From: Synchiropus splendidus
Lineage: Eukaryota > Chordata > Actinopteri > Syngnathiformes > Callionymidae
Direction of reading: 5' to 3'
Length of the DNA stretch: 64,000 nt
NCBI RefSeq assembly: GCF_027744825.2
Contig: NC_071339.1
Span: 27,699,501 to 27,763,500 of the forward strand
The position numbers were made by a program, and so were the translations under genes. Positions 52,794 through 64,000 of the stretch are shown here, one piece after another. A model generated the notes under the pieces. That model had not been told where the DNA came from. It worked only from the letters and a program-made list of their open reading frames with translations, and did not search any database. Position 1 is the stretch's first letter; each line of letters begins with the position of its first letter.

Positions 52794-54477
52794 ATGGCAC
52801 TCCTACACGAGAAATCTGCTGAATGCACATTGGCAGAACTGGATTTATTCATGCCGCCAATTACGCAGCTTTCCAATTTACACTGAAATTGCTCCAGTAG
52901 CAAGCGAAGGAGGACCGATTGAGTTTTTTTATAGCAGGAGACGGTGAAAAGTATCTAGACCTAAACGACACCCTTCTACACGTGCGTGCAAGAATTACTA
53001 ACACTGATAGCACACTGCTGGCTAACGACGCAACAGTCGGTCTCATGAATTATCCTCTAAACACCATCTTTGACCAGTGTGATGTGGTCCTGGGGGATCG
53101 GAGGATTTCGCAGTCCAGTTCCACTCACCCGTACAGAGCTATGATCAAAACACTTCTCAACTTTTCAGGCGACACTCTTAAAACACAGTTTAGCGCCGGT
53201 CTTTTATACCAAGACACACCTGTGTTGGTTGACTGTAAACGGTCCCAACGCAGGCCTGAATAAACGGGCAGAGTTCACGAGCAGATCCAGAGAAGAACAT
53301 CTTCTCGGTCCTCTCCACGGCGACATATTTTTCTGTGAGACACTGTTATTAAACTCACTAGGGCGAATGATGCCTTCTGCCTGACCGGACCCCGCGACTC
53401 CACCTTTCGTCTGAAAATCCTTGGCGCCTCTCTGTTTGTGAAGAAAGTCTGTCACAACCTCTTCCGCTGACGTCACCGCCCAACCCACCTAGTCACATCC
53501 ATACCTGCCTCCAATCTCCTGAAGGTATAAAGACCCGACCAACCTGCCAGTCCTCGCCTGTTCGTCAACCCTTCATGGTTTGTCTTCAAGCGAGATATTC
53601 CGCTATTTGCCACTGCCTGGATATTGCATTATCTGAGTTATTTCAGTCGGTCTTTTCTGCCTTAGAACTTCAGCCTGCCTGCACCTCTACTCCACAACCT
53701 TCACCTCCTTCATTGCCATAGCGCAGCCAGCTGGACTCATGGACCCTCACCAGCCACTTGTCTGGGATCTCCACCACGGCATCAGAAGACTCTTCCTGTT
53801 CTGCACAATTAAATACCCATCTTCTGATTCCAATCTGCGTTTGAGTCACCTGCTTAAATCAACGTTACAAAGTCACTGTTTCGCCAGCTGTGAGAATAGG
53901 TCATGCAGAGCGTTTCTTTAAAGGAAATGCTCTCTGCCCACTCTCACGAGTCAATGTAAAAACATACTCCATTCCAGAAAACTCATTAATATGTACCCAG
54001 GATAATTTATTTCTGGGTTCAATACCTAAATACGTGGTTTTAGGGATGGTGCATCATGAGGCATTTACCGGTATGAGAGATCTCTCCCCGTTCAATTTTC
54101 ATCATTACAACACTGAATATCTCGCCCTCTGTCAGGACGGCCAACAGATCCCCGCTAAAGCTTTTCAACCTCAGTTTAATCACGGTATTTCAGTCAGTGA
54201 GTTTTATACCATGATTTTAGCTACAGGAAGACATTTGAAGGATCTACCTCTAAGCATTGATTGCGAAGGTTTTAACAGCGGTTATTCACTGTTTGCATTT
54301 AATCTCAATCCAGCCGACGACAACGACGCTCTCTCCCCTGTCTCAAATGGGAATTTAAGACTGGAGATGAGATTCATAGTACCCTTACCAAACACCGTAA
54401 TACTGATTGTGTACGCTTGTTATGATTCCATTCTGGAGATTGATGTGAAAAGACAAGTGCTGGTGGACTATTATTAA
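52794..54477 (+). pseudogene. MCP: Major capsid protein, broken and LTR-interrupted (copy C)
   Basis: Collinear with the 435-aa protein of B. Frameshifts occur near 52865-52930 and 53225, there is a deletion near 53345, and a 420-bp LTR-like insertion lies at 53450-53869. The C-terminal 195 codons (53890-54477) are open and end like B (RQVLVDYY). Confidence 0.85.
53450..53869. mobile_element. Solo-LTR-like insertion in copy C capsid gene
   Basis: A 420-bp insert with TG...CA ends (TGTCACAACC...CAACGTTACA), flanked by the 5-bp direct repeat AAGTC (53445-53449 and 53870-53874). Copy B has an uninterrupted sequence with AAGTC once. No coding content. Confidence 0.75.
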
Positions 54478-54483
54478 AAAGTT

Positions 54484-55487
54484 ATGGACAGTCTCCAGTT
54501 ACAGAGGCTGCTGAGAGGTCTCTTGAGCGACACATTTTACGGTGTATGGCCGTCGGATAAGTTGCCTCAATTTACACAACCCCCTCAGACCGCCTGAATA
54601 TTTAATCGTCAACACACATCCGGCACATAAACCAGGAGAGCACTGGCAGAGTTTAACTCTCGAAGAAGACGGTAGAACAACTTTCTTTGACTCATTTGGA
54701 ATGGGGCCCTACTTTGCACATTACCCTGAAAGTATTTTAAAGTTTCTCAAGAAACATTCAGGCAACATCAAGTACAACAATGGTCTACTACAGAACCCTC
54801 TATCGTTTGTATGTGGTCATTGTAAGTGCCAAAGTAAGTTTCACTTGATATTGTTTACACTGTTGGGTAGTCGTTTTGTGGTTTAGTGCTTTACATAAAT
54901 ATATGTGGGTTTTAATTTGAAGGCCACTTTTGTCTTTTGAAAAAAACGGCGGATGCGCAAGGTAAGCTCGTGGTTGATTTGTGTTGGGTTGTTAAGAACA
55001 ACATGGACATATAGGTTTTGACCGTTAAGTTTGGATTTTTGGATGTTCCTGAGACCATTACTTTCAATAAAGGAGGATCAAGTTCCACGGCACAAGCTTC
55101 AGTTAGTTTTTTATGTTTTTTTGATTCCCGTCCAGGAGAAGCTCGGGGAAAATATATTCGTACGGATGTACTGGTGAGAACGATGAAAATGGAAACATTC
55201 GGGGCAAAGGAGGAACAAGTCAGAAACTAACGTCGTTCACAACAATAGAGGTAGCAAACTATTGGAGTTTGCAATCACAGTCATCATTGCATCTTCTACC
55301 TCCATCATCGTGCTAGAGGGCTGTGTATCCAAGAAGTATTAAGTCTATACAGTGACGATACCTTAAAATATGACCTCATGGTATACAACTTTGTGAAAGG
55401 ACATCAACAATGTCTAAAAAGATGTGCACACTGTCCGTGGAAACAACATACTCTGTTCTCTTCAGTATTTTAAAGACTATTGTGACT
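54484..55487 (+). pseudogene. PRO: Adenain-like protease, broken and LTR-interrupted (copy C)
   Basis: Start MDSLQLQRLLRGL; the catalytic His segment (GEHWQSLTL) and Asp segment (TFFDSFGMGP) are in frame after a shift near 54580. The Cys-containing region is separated by the insertion at 54821-55279, and the remainder up to ~55487 is frame-shifted. Confidence 0.82.
54821..55279. mobile_element. LTR-like insertion in copy C protease gene
   Basis: A 459-bp insert with TG...CA ends (TGTAAGTGCC...GCAATCACA), flanked by the 5-bp direct repeat GTCAT (54816-54820 and 55280-55284). It has an internal AATAAA (near 55067), as an LTR would. Unrelated in sequence to the insert at 53450. Confidence 0.65.
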
Positions 55488-55542
55488 AATCCTATTTTGT
55501 TTGTTCGTGTGTTAAAAAAAATCTGTAATCAGGAGACCAGCT

Positions 55543-56205
55543 TTCAGCTATACTTTTCTTTCGCAAGATAGAATTCGATTTAAGTCTCTGATATTGAGCC
55601 CTCGCTTCAGGATTGGACAGCAGTGTGAGAGGGATGTTTAGCTTTAATAATGTGACGAGAAACTAGGACCATCCCGCAGGTAATGGAGAACTTCTTTTAT
55701 TATGCGGTAGGGAAAGGTACTTGAATATATCAATCACATGAGAGCCTTTTACAGCATTTCCTTCATACATAAATTTGCCATTCATATTCCAACCATCACC
55801 ATTTTTGGATATCCTCTGGATAATGTATTCAGCATTTCTTCGAGCTTTTGACGGAAGGATATTTAGAATATCCTGACCCAAGTCATCTGTTACAAAGGGT
55901 GTTTTTAGAACACTTTCGACACGACTGTCAGAGTCGTGGGGGTGATCGCTGACTCTGTCTCGTTGTAAAGTCAGAGTTACTCTCCTTTGGTCTCTCTGAT
56001 CCTGTTTTGTAAAGGTTAAATATCTCTGCAATAGAGCATCATACTTTTTAATCTTCTCATACGAGTTTAACTGAGAATCATTCAGAATGGTCCTCATCTT
56101 CTCATTCAATTCATCTTTGGCAGTTTCACAGATGTCGGAGGTTGGACTTGATAACTGGTTAATTTGCTGAGGAGAGACCAGATACATTTTCTGGACAGTC
56201 TTCAT
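55543..56205 (-). pseudogene. 256-codon conserved Polinton gene (copy C), C-terminally truncated
   Basis: 180 codons are open (55663-56205), with Tyr at both positions where B has stops. After the GWS segment a stop follows, and the remaining C-terminal sequence down to ~55543 is shifted or lost. It shows the ancestral frame through the two B lesions. Confidence 0.82.
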
Positions 56206-57250
56206 CGTGTTTTACTTCTTTACAAGTCCTCCTATTAGATTTCCAATGATTGGAACGGCAGCCGCTAGCAACAGCAACAGGAATCCTCCCGATTGCTTTA
56301 TAAGAATCCTTCATCTACGCTTCACGCACGCCTTTTTATTAGCCAAGAGTCTGATGTTCTCATGATTCCGCTTTTATTTTGTCATGCGAGTCTTGTTTTG
56401 TTTTCTTCCTCCGTTCTTCCTGTTTGTGTGGCACATGGCTGGAGCCAATCAACCCCAGATCACCTGAGTATTAGAGCACCTGGACTCCAGCACCGTGTGC
56501 CAGATCGTCCCCTATTATTCCCTGTGATCGACTCCTCTAGTTCCTGCAGATGGAGTCCTTTGTTCCCTGTGATTTCTTCTCTAGTTTCTGTGACGCTCTC
56601 CTTTGTTCCCTGTGGTAACTCCTCGTTCTCTTGGCTCTCCTTGTTCGTTCTCTTGTTCTGTGCGCTAGTTAGCTTATTTTGGATTTCTTTGTCTTAAACC
56701 CTGGTGCCTGAGTTAGTGTTCGGTTTCTTCCTGTTTCCGCCTTTCCTGGTTTCTTTTGTCTCTATCTCTGTTCATTGTACTTTCGTCTCTCCGTTCCCAA
56801 ATTTAAGTTGGTTTGATTCTCCCAGTTTGGTGACGCTTTCTGTTTGGTCTCTTATTCTTGTATATGGACTTCGGCTCGTTTGGTTACTCTGTTTTGGACA
56901 TTTAGACTTTATCTTGTGTCTCCCGGTTCGGTGACGCTTTCTGTCGTGATTTTGTTGTTTAATTATTAAAATATTGTTTTTGACTCGGTCCTGCCTTTTG
57001 TGACTTTCACCACTGCGCTTGGGTCCCGCTCCACGTCCTTGACCCGTGACAGATGTTTTTCTTCTGTTTTTTCAGTTTTTTTTAACTGAGCCTGCGACAA
57101 CAGTACATTCCCCTGAAACATTCAGGGCGATCTCATCGAGAGCTTGAATAAAGTCCCGAGAACTATGCATCAAAATGTCTTTACGTTTCATTTAAGGAGC
57201 ATGGTATAGTTCCTTAAGTAAACCTGCGTTTCTTTTTATATGTGCTGACA
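56206..57250 (-). pseudogene. Small basic/hydrophobic protein gene, interrupted (copy C)
   Basis: The 3' part (hydrophobic segment, 56215-56352) and 5' part (57058-57250) of the gene flank an inserted element at 56359-57051. Six A residues occur where B has seven, consistent with the ancestral frame. Other lesions include a premature TAA near 57190 in the first third. Confidence 0.78.
56359..57051. mobile_element. 693-bp retroposon-like insertion in copy C
   Basis: Starts CTCATGATTCCG and ends ...GACCCGTGACA, flanked by GATGTT at 56353-56358 and 57052-57057. Its last ~85 bp recur as a 5'-truncated fragment in array 1 (about 10483-10563), suggesting 3'-anchored retroposition. Long open stretches are hydrophobic and T-rich and do not look like genes. 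Class not determined. Confidence 0.65.
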
Positions 57251-57254
57251 TGAC

Positions 57255-57796
57255 TTAAGCAGACGTTTTTGGTATGGACACAGTGTGACGTTGATGAGGA
57301 AGTATCCCAGTCCTTAGTCTGTAGCGTTCTGGACATGAGGGTGTTAGATCAACAATTAAGTACCCGTGAGCGCCAGCTGTAGCATCTTCAAAGCTTTCTT
57401 GAAAGAAAACTCTTTGAGACGGGTAAACTTGTTGAGCAAGAACTTTTATCTGCGTTTTATTGCGAGGATACAACTATATTTACTACGATGAAATAAGTTT
57501 TGCGTCACCATTATAACACTCATATTTTTATGATGTCTGTCAAATGTTTTCTATCAGAAGGAAATACATCTTCATTTTCAAAAGATTTAGGTAAACCTTC
57601 AATGAATTTGATATTTTTATTCATCTTTTGCAATTCACTGTACATAGGTTCAAAAGACGTATACATACATACAATCTTTATTTACAATTGACATCATCCA
57701 TCACAAGTATACATGGGTCTTTCCTAACCCTGATGGTCCCACCACTAGACATGAAAATGATGTTTTCAAGCGCGGATCAAAATGAATTTCTTCCAT
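57255..57796 (-). pseudogene. ATP: Packaging ATPase remnant (copy C)
   Basis: The C-terminal 70 codons are open (KTQIKVLAQQVYPSQRVFFQ). The middle, with Walker B, is deleted or scrambled. The N-terminus with a damaged Walker A lies near 57700-57796. Confidence 0.8.
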
Positions 57797-57824
57797 AATG
57801 ACCCAGTCATCCACTCAAAACTCA

Positions 57825-60800
57825 GAACCCAAAAGGTTTGGTTGTGCCGTACAAAAAAAATCGTCTCTTATCGCACATGTCTCTTATCGAGTTTTGTAGG
57901 AACTGATCTGTTTTTTAAAGTGATGTTCTTTTTATCCCTCACAATATTGTGTTGATGGGTCTCAAGCACCCCATCAGGTGAATTCTGTAAATAGCCCTCT
58001 ACACGATCTCTGACGGAGTCAAAGTTTATCTGCTGAAAAGACTCTTTTGTTTGCATGATACCTTTAACTTTCATCACAACCTTCTTCTGTCCTTTGGTCC
58101 TATAACCATATGTCTTAGGACCCGCCGAAGCGAAGTCCTCGATGCTATCCCCGTCGAGTTCATCAGTCAGATCACTGAGATAGTTACCTAATTTTAAAGG
58201 CGTCTTGCTGTCTTTCACCACATATATCAAGCTGTCTGTGTCAACATAGAGAACATCCTTCTGCAAGTAAAAGCTCCCATAAAAACATTGGTGCTTTTAC
58301 CAGGAGGGTAGAGACCCTTGTAACGCCACTGGATCACAACTTTTTTCTCATCCAGCATGTTAAAGTAGCTGACCTCGTATTTCCCTGAAAGCAAGAAACT
58401 GAAAAACTCGTTGGGGTCTGACACTACAGAAACCTGAGACATGTTCTCTTTCTGACAGAACTTGCCTCAAAGGCTATTAACCAAAGCCTTAGCCACCTGT
58501 CTCTTTGCAGGGTTGTGACAAATCAAATTATCAGCACAAAGCAAAATCCCCCGATGTGCTTGATAATCCTAAATGTATTTGTCGTGGCTTTCCTGATCAA
58601 CGGCCTCAGCAGGGTAACCAGAAGCCTCCTGCTTGCCCTTCAGGAATGTACGGATGTAACCTGTGAAAATACAATCGCTAGATCTATCAAAATGCCATAC
58701 TTCGATAATCTTGGCCACCTTGTATCCCTTGTCCAGAGCCTTGTTGAACTCAACCGTGACCCAGACCCCTGTCGAAGCACGCTCATCATCATTATGCGTA
58801 CAGCCACTGTCTTGGACAATACGACTTGAACAGATACTGCATAACGTGAAGTGTAATTTACCGCCTGGTCCTCTGTAGGGTAAAACGGGTAATATAAAAC
58901 CCGAGGAGGATAGACAACCGCCTTGATAAGACCAAAGTACTGTCTGGGATCCCCAAAGTCCTTGTGAATTTTTCGGGGGTGACCTAGGAACACGTGCTGT
59001 TGACGTAAGGATACAGAGGTGACATCAGCGTAATCAACTTTTTCACCAGGTTGGCCGTGTAACGCAGCTTTAAAGCGCTGGTTCTACCGCCGTAGAGGGC
59101 ATTACGAGGGTTGAGAGGCTCAGGGGTGTCAAAATCTAAGAGAAAATCTCTGAGATTATCACACGATTGTCGAAGTGAACGCCATTCGTGTTCCCAGATG
59201 GTAATAAGATGCACCTCATGATCAGACTTTAACGCCTGCTCTCTCTCCATCGTAGCAGAGTAGAATTCACCATATGGTCTACCTCTTAACAGACAGACTG
59301 CATGTGGGTCGACACATGAAGGACAACCGTGGGAGAAACATCCATAAAACTCCCAGACCTGCTTAACACCGTCAACTTTAGCATAACCGTCAACAAAATA
59401 CTGGCCAAACACCATCTCCCCACGTTTCAAGGCATGTTGTATCAAAATGCCCTGTCTGTGTGATTGCCATAGCTACCAATGGATGGAAGCATGTGAGAAC
59501 CTCTTGTTACCTTTTATTACATAATTGTTGGGACATGGTATTGCTAATGTGTCTGGTTTTAAAAAGTTGGTCCTGAAAACAGCCATACACACAGAGGTGA
59601 TTGTTATGGACGAGAGTGCAACACCTGTTTCTTTAAAAAACTCCTCTCTAAATATCACGCACCCTCTGGCCAGAATGTCAACATCATTTTTACAATAGTG
59701 AATAGCTTCACTCCTGAAATTGAAAGAATCATCACGCACAGTATCATACCAGCTTTAAAAATCTTTCTGTTCAGGGTCTGACATGCCCTCGAAGCCGTAG
59801 TCTGATGGAGGAGGATACACCCCTATGTAATGCAGACGATCTTTCAAGCTCAACTTGTGTGGAAAAAAAACCCTTGCACTGCTCGGTGAAACCTAGAGCT
59901 TTATGCATGAAGCTGAGTCGCATGGCTAGGAATGAGAGAGAGTCGATAAATTTTAGCTTGTAGTGAGGATCCTCAAGACAAATATCTTACTACCGGTCAT
60001 GATTATCCTCTTACATATTAACCCTTCGTCAAGCATACCTCTCAAGACAATGACGCTGTCAAAGCCCCTGGCATTATGTGCAACAAAAACACAACTCTAA
60101 ACCAATTCTTTCTGAAATATAAAAGAAACGCTCGAACACATTCGAGACCATTAAACATCTATTCTTCACCTCTCTGCGTCTTTACACACACTAAAGAAGG
60201 GACATGTCTACCTTGGTCGTCTGTAAACGTTTCAAAATCACAACAAAACAGATCAGGATGCTCAGTCTTCCTGGCAATGGGCTGAATGTAGCACTGGTGG
60301 ACCTCGTTTGTCGATGATAATTCTACATTGCAGATTTTACATTTAAGCACACCGCAACAACTGTTAGGTTTACCCTGTTTTAATGGGATATACCGGCACC
60401 TTCCGCATTTTTCACATTTTTTGTATATCTGGCAGAGACTGCTCCCATTAGCGCCAATCTCTTTGTGTCTCACAATGCAGGAAGGTGTTCTACAAACCCG
60501 GCAACCATCGCCACAAGTTACAGGCTTTGGGACCTCTGTAGGGCAAACAGGATTGTGACAAACGCTACGGTGACCTTTGCAGATGTGTTGTGATTTATCT
60601 TCATACCCCTTATGACAGCTGACGCAAAAGTGACGTCTTCCTAAAAAACCCTTTGGGTTTTTTACCCCGCAATAGTGTCCCTGAAGTAGAAACAAGTATG
60701 AAGGATCCGAACCATCAGCAAAACCTGTGGCATAATGCGCTAATGGTTGGTTTGCTGTTGTTTTATGAAACACAACAATTTTACGCCTCACTATCCATTC

Positions 60801-61837
60801 AAACAGGGGTATATCTGTGAATGTGATAGGTGTTTGAGAATCTAAACCAGCTTTGTTTTGTAATTCCCTCCCCAACTCAACACAATCTTGATACGTACGG
60901 TTAGGATTAAGGAGACAAGAAAGGCTGATTGCAAAGCAAAGCTGACCAGTTCCATCACTACCAACTAGAGACTGTAGAGATGTCATCATTTTTTACCAAT
61001 AATTTTGGCATGCAGTGTCTTCTTGAGTTTGCGTTTAGCGCCACCTCGAGGGTTATGCACAATTTGGACCGTTAATTCAATTATCTTACCCATAACTATG
61101 ACTCTGTCAGATTGCATGGTGTTGCTCAGGAGGGCCTCAAAAGCAGGGTAGATATTTTCCCCGTCACCTTCAACCACAATATTAACATGTTCTTGAACAT
61201 CTTCACCAACCACTTCAAGCTGAACCACATCCTCTCGATGTGCTAGTCTCTGCGTTTCATCTGCCAACTCTCTGACCTGTTGCATCAAACCTCTGTAGAA
61301 AGTTGCTAAATCAGGAGTGTCGGGTACAGCAGGACGTGTTAGCACCCTTCTCATCCTATCGGTGTTAAAAGGCTCTATGACTTCTGATTCAATACCGGTA
61401 CCTCTTACACAGCATCCTTCCTGAACCGAATCACCGTCATCATCAACATTGTCATCGCTACAGCTGGAGCCAGACACATCTATCAGAGGGTCAAGAGCTG
61501 GTGTCCCTGAATCAGCCGTCTGTTGATTATCAACAAACCTTTCTTACCAATCGCCATTGTCTAAAGAGGTATCAGCCCTACCTTCCCGAGATGATGCAGG
61601 AACAATATTTAAAATACGATTATCCTCTCTCTCAGCGAAAAAAAAAATGGACTCCATGTTTTCATTTATACCCGGATCATAGACCAGCTCTACATCCTCC
61701 TCAGACATGCCGTCAAACAAGCCAGACAGAAACATGCGTGTCGGTGAAGCACTCTGGTCAATGAGGTGTGGTGTAGTGTCCTGGTTGTGGGTGGATTCAG
61801 GGTCAGAACCAGAAGGAAAACCATCATGGTTGGCCAC
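57825..61837 (-). pseudogene. PolB: Protein-primed DNA polymerase B, broken (copy C)
   Basis: Collinear with the copy B polymerase from the start (61837) to the end near 57830, split into at least seven frames. Recognisable pieces: the acidic N-terminus, the Cys-rich region (60159-60989), Exo III (59473-59739, YCKNDVDIL), WEFYGCFSHGCPSC (58984-59445), damaged motif A, and motif C YVDTDS (57868-58266). The motif B region is also frameshifted. Confidence 0.92.
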
Positions 61838-61969
61838 AATTTAATAATAATAACAATAAAATAATAATTTAAAATAATTAATAAACAAAACAGCAACCTC
61901 AAAACACAATCACCCACGGTGCTTTTAAAAATTCAGGCTCCAAATGGACCTTACTGTGGTTGAACTTCA

Positions 61970-62082
61970 GTCAGGTCAGTCCACGACGTCTGTTACCACC
62001 AGGTCCTTGTAGTTTTAGGAGCCTCACGACTTCAGACACCAGCACTTTATTCGTTATGTCCTTCCTGACGATTTCTGTAACG
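61970..62082 (-). pseudogene. Exon 7 of the spliced gene and its acceptor (copy C remnant)
   Basis: Minus-strand CGTTACAG (62075-62082) followed by an exon 7 homologue from 62074 downwards. It includes the same ending (LLKLQGPGGNRRRGL, then TGA). The element stops 8 bp upstream of the exon, at a LINE junction. Confidence 0.75.
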
Positions 62083-62805
62083 TCACCTTACCTTCACCTT
62101 CACCTTCTTCTACCGCTTATCCGGGGTCGGGTCGCGGAGGCACTATTCGGAGCACGGAAGCCCAAACTTCCCGGTCCGCACAAACCTCCTCCAGCTCATC
62201 CCTGGGGATCCCGAGGCGTTCCCAGGCCAGACCGGAGACATAATCTCTCCAGCGAGTCCTGGGTCTTCCCCGGGGTCTCCTCCCGGTAGGACATGCACGG
62301 AACACCTCCCCAGGGAGGCGTCCAGGGGGCATCCGGATCAGATGCCCGAGCCACCTCAACTGGTTCCTCTCGATGTGGAGGAGCAGCGGCTCCACCCCGA
62401 GCTCCTCCCGGATGACCGAACTCCTCACCCTATCTCGAAGGGTGCGCCCAGCCACCCTGCGGAGGAAACTCATCTCAGCCGCTTGTATCCGCGATCTCAT
62501 CCATTCGGTCATTACCCAAAGCTCGTGACCATAGGTGAGGGTGGTAACGTAGATGGGTAAATCGAGAGCTTCGTCTTGTGACTGAGCTCCCTCTTCACCA
62601 CGACGGTCCGATACAGCGACCGCATCACTGCTGCAGCTGCACCAACCCGTCTATCAATCTCACGCTCCCCTTTTCCCTCACTCGAGAACAAGACCCTGAG
62701 ATACTTAAACTCCGCCACTTGGGGCAAGAACTCTCCACCGACCTGGAGAGAGCAAACCACCTTATTCCGGTGAAGAACCATGGCCTCAGACTTGTAGGTG
62801 CTGGT
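62083..62805 (-). mobile_element. RTE/Rex3-like LINE 3' fragment
   Basis: Minus-strand RT C-terminal region (62117-62512: RWLGHLIRMPPGRLPGEVFR, RGRPRTRWRDYVSGLAWERL, ending PPRPDPG). A 3' tail follows (GGATAAGCGG then GAAGGTGAAGGT repeats) ending at 62083. An upstream frame covers 62512-62808. It is 5'-truncated. Related to the fragment inside the copy A integrase. Confidence 0.8.
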
Positions 62806-63286
62806 CAATAGATAAAAGGCCTTTAGGCCAAGTTGGTTGCTATTTTCTTATTCTTTAGCATAAATAGGCATGTTTTTGTTTTGTTTTGTTTTGGTTTCGT
62901 CGTTTAAGTTCCACACTATTTTATGACTATTTTATTATTTTATTTTAGACTTAAGTTTTAGACTTATTTGGGGACAAGAGTTTTGGGAGTGAAGTTGGAA
63001 GACGTGAACATTTTGAGGGAGACGAGATGTTATGACGTGTCATGGGATTATTTGGGGTCACAACTTGGGGGCGCTCTTGTTATGTTGCCGTGTCACCATC
63101 CGGTTTGTTGGAAGTTGGAACCGTGCATAAAACCTGCTGTGTTGATACATCCTGTGTGTATTCCTTTCAGCTTTGGCTACCACAGGACGTGTCTCTTCAA
63201 CCCACTTGGGAGAACGAATCAAATGTCCGGACCATCATTGTGCAGTGTCGCCAGGTTCACGGACAGGGCCCCAGGCTACCTGGCCC
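62806..63286. other. Unassigned sequence
   Basis: T-rich, then mixed sequence without a supportable gene or recognised repeat. It is not homologous to the part of Polinton B that would be expected next, so it marks sequence outside copy C. Confidence 0.5.
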
Positions 63287-64000
63287 AGTGGAGCGCTCGA
63301 GGCCGAGGCACTGGAAGGAGCGAATTCAATATGAATAATAATAATAATAAAAAAAATAAATAAATAAATAAAAAAAACGCAAATACTATGCTCCAAGCAA
63401 TGCTTTTATTTAAAACAAATTTCCGCACAAACAGAAATTTCCTCCGGTCAGCCGACTGCCCCGGGGGAAGCTGCCGAAGTCCCGATGTCCACGTACGGAG
63501 CTCCACAAGCGCCGAGTCTCCTGCGGTTAAATCCACTGCTGTGGTGATGAGACAAGTCTCTCCCGTGACTGCGACGAGACCTCAGTCCTGCCTGAAGTTT
63601 CCGTGGTCCAGATGAGCCGCTCCGCACCTCTTCAAGTCTCAAGCTTCTTCTCTTGTTGTGGCAGATGCGCCGGCTCCGGCTGTAATTTCACAATGACAGA
63701 GTCAGTCACTCACGCCTCTGTAATTTCACAATCACATTTTGCGGAGTGCCCTGGCACTTCCAGTGAAGTAGAAAGGCTGGTGTAATATCCCTGGAATATG
63801 TTTGTGTCCAGCTGTCCCTGGAGCCTGCCTGCCTCCCAAACAGTCCTGTAACACGGGGCAGAAACTACTCTATTAAGAACTCTGATCCTGGGGCATGACT
63901 ACTTCAAGGCTAGCAGGCAGTCCTCTGTGCAGTTCACTATTCGAAATGCTAAAGCACCCGCAACACTCAAAGCATATAATGCCAAATGGATGTGAACTGC
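63287..64000 (+). repeat. Repeat R1, copy 2
   Basis: Collinear with 6994-7640: GAGCGCTCGAGGCCGAGGC, the AAT tract, CAGTCCTGCCTGAAGTTTCC, GCGGAGTGCCCTGGCACTTC and AGTTCACTATTCGAAATGCT. It is cut by the right window edge. Confidence 0.72.

Larger units (their letters stand above)
48707..62082. mobile_element. Polinton/Maverick copy C, inverted relative to B, degraded and truncated
   Basis: Starts AGAGAGAAGAAGAATGCACC at 48707, matching the outer end of the copy B right terminal repeat. It then carries B's gene order in inverted orientation: 233-codon, 273-aa, INT, mCP, core, MCP and PRO on the plus strand, then the 256-codon gene, basic peptide, ATPase and PolB on the minus strand. It ends inside the intron just before exon 7 of the spliced gene, where a LINE abuts. 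Candidate target duplication CTCGTC (48701-48706) cannot be checked because the other end is missing. Contains three later insertions. Confidence 0.95.

Noticed and set aside
56293..56934. Hydrophobic open frames in the 693-bp insert as membrane-protein genes
   Set aside because: They arise from T-rich retroposon sequence, lack conserved motifs, and the insert interrupts a known gene with a target duplication.
56359..57051. 693-bp insert as a miniature Polinton, because its target duplication equals AACATC
   Set aside because: Its ends (CTCATGATT, GTGACA) do not match Polinton termini (AGAGAGAAG), and it has a 5'-truncated relative in array 1, as retroposons do.
62083..64000. Continuation of Polinton C to a second terminus
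   Set aside because: No sequence after 62082 matches the left arm or terminal repeat of copy B; only LINE, unassigned and R1 sequence follow.
1..64000. tRNA, rRNA or host protein-coding genes
   Set aside because: I found no cloverleaf-type or rRNA sequence and no open frame resembling a cellular gene; all long frames fit mobile elements.

Overview
The window looks like a transposon graveyard in a ray-finned fish genome. The evidence is LINE families with teleost-type ends, Ty3, DIRS and ERV remnants, piggyBac debris, long microsatellites, and no recognisable host gene, tRNA or rRNA. Identifications rest on motif recognition and on comparing copies within the window; no database was searched.

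The core is a near-intact Maverick/Polinton (copy B, 27701-45466, 17.8 kb). Its termini read AG...CT, its inverted repeats (about 0.2-0.4 kb) contain short internal tandem units, and it is flanked by a perfect 6-bp target duplication, AACATC. The rightward arm holds a newly modelled seven-exon spliced gene (29602-32664), protein-primed DNA polymerase B, the packaging ATPase, a small basic/hydrophobic virion-type protein and a conserved 256-codon protein. The leftward arm holds, in order of transcription, two unknown genes, a chromodomain integrase, the minor capsid protein, a basic core-type protein, the double-jelly-roll major capsid protein and an adenain-like protease. The arms converge on a bidirectional poly(A) site near 38.72 kb. 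TATA-like boxes precede several leftward genes. Decay has begun: two nonsense codons, one frameshift, one in-frame TGA, and a Trp-to-Arg change in the integrase chromodomain.

Two more Polintons are present. Copy A (1-4034) is the right end of an element cut by the window edge and sits in a Ty3/gypsy pol gene. Copy C (48707-62082) is inverted and heavily broken, and sits in an endogenous retrovirus pol gene. Copy B sits in a DIRS tyrosine-recombinase gene, and a second DIRS copy at 15.9 kb preserves the unoccupied target site. The ERV's LTR lies 176 bp beyond copy B in the same DIRS copy.

Layout: 1-4034 Polinton A; 4035-6808 Ty3 pol split by a piggyBac; 6994-7640 repeat R1; 7.7-27.7 kb DIRS fragments, three arrays of a ~185-bp repeat and an L2-type LINE; 27701-45466 Polinton B; 45467-45642 DIRS; 45643-48706 ERV 3' half; 48707-62082 Polinton C with LTR and other insertions; 62083-62805 LINE fragment; 62806-64000 unassigned sequence and R1.
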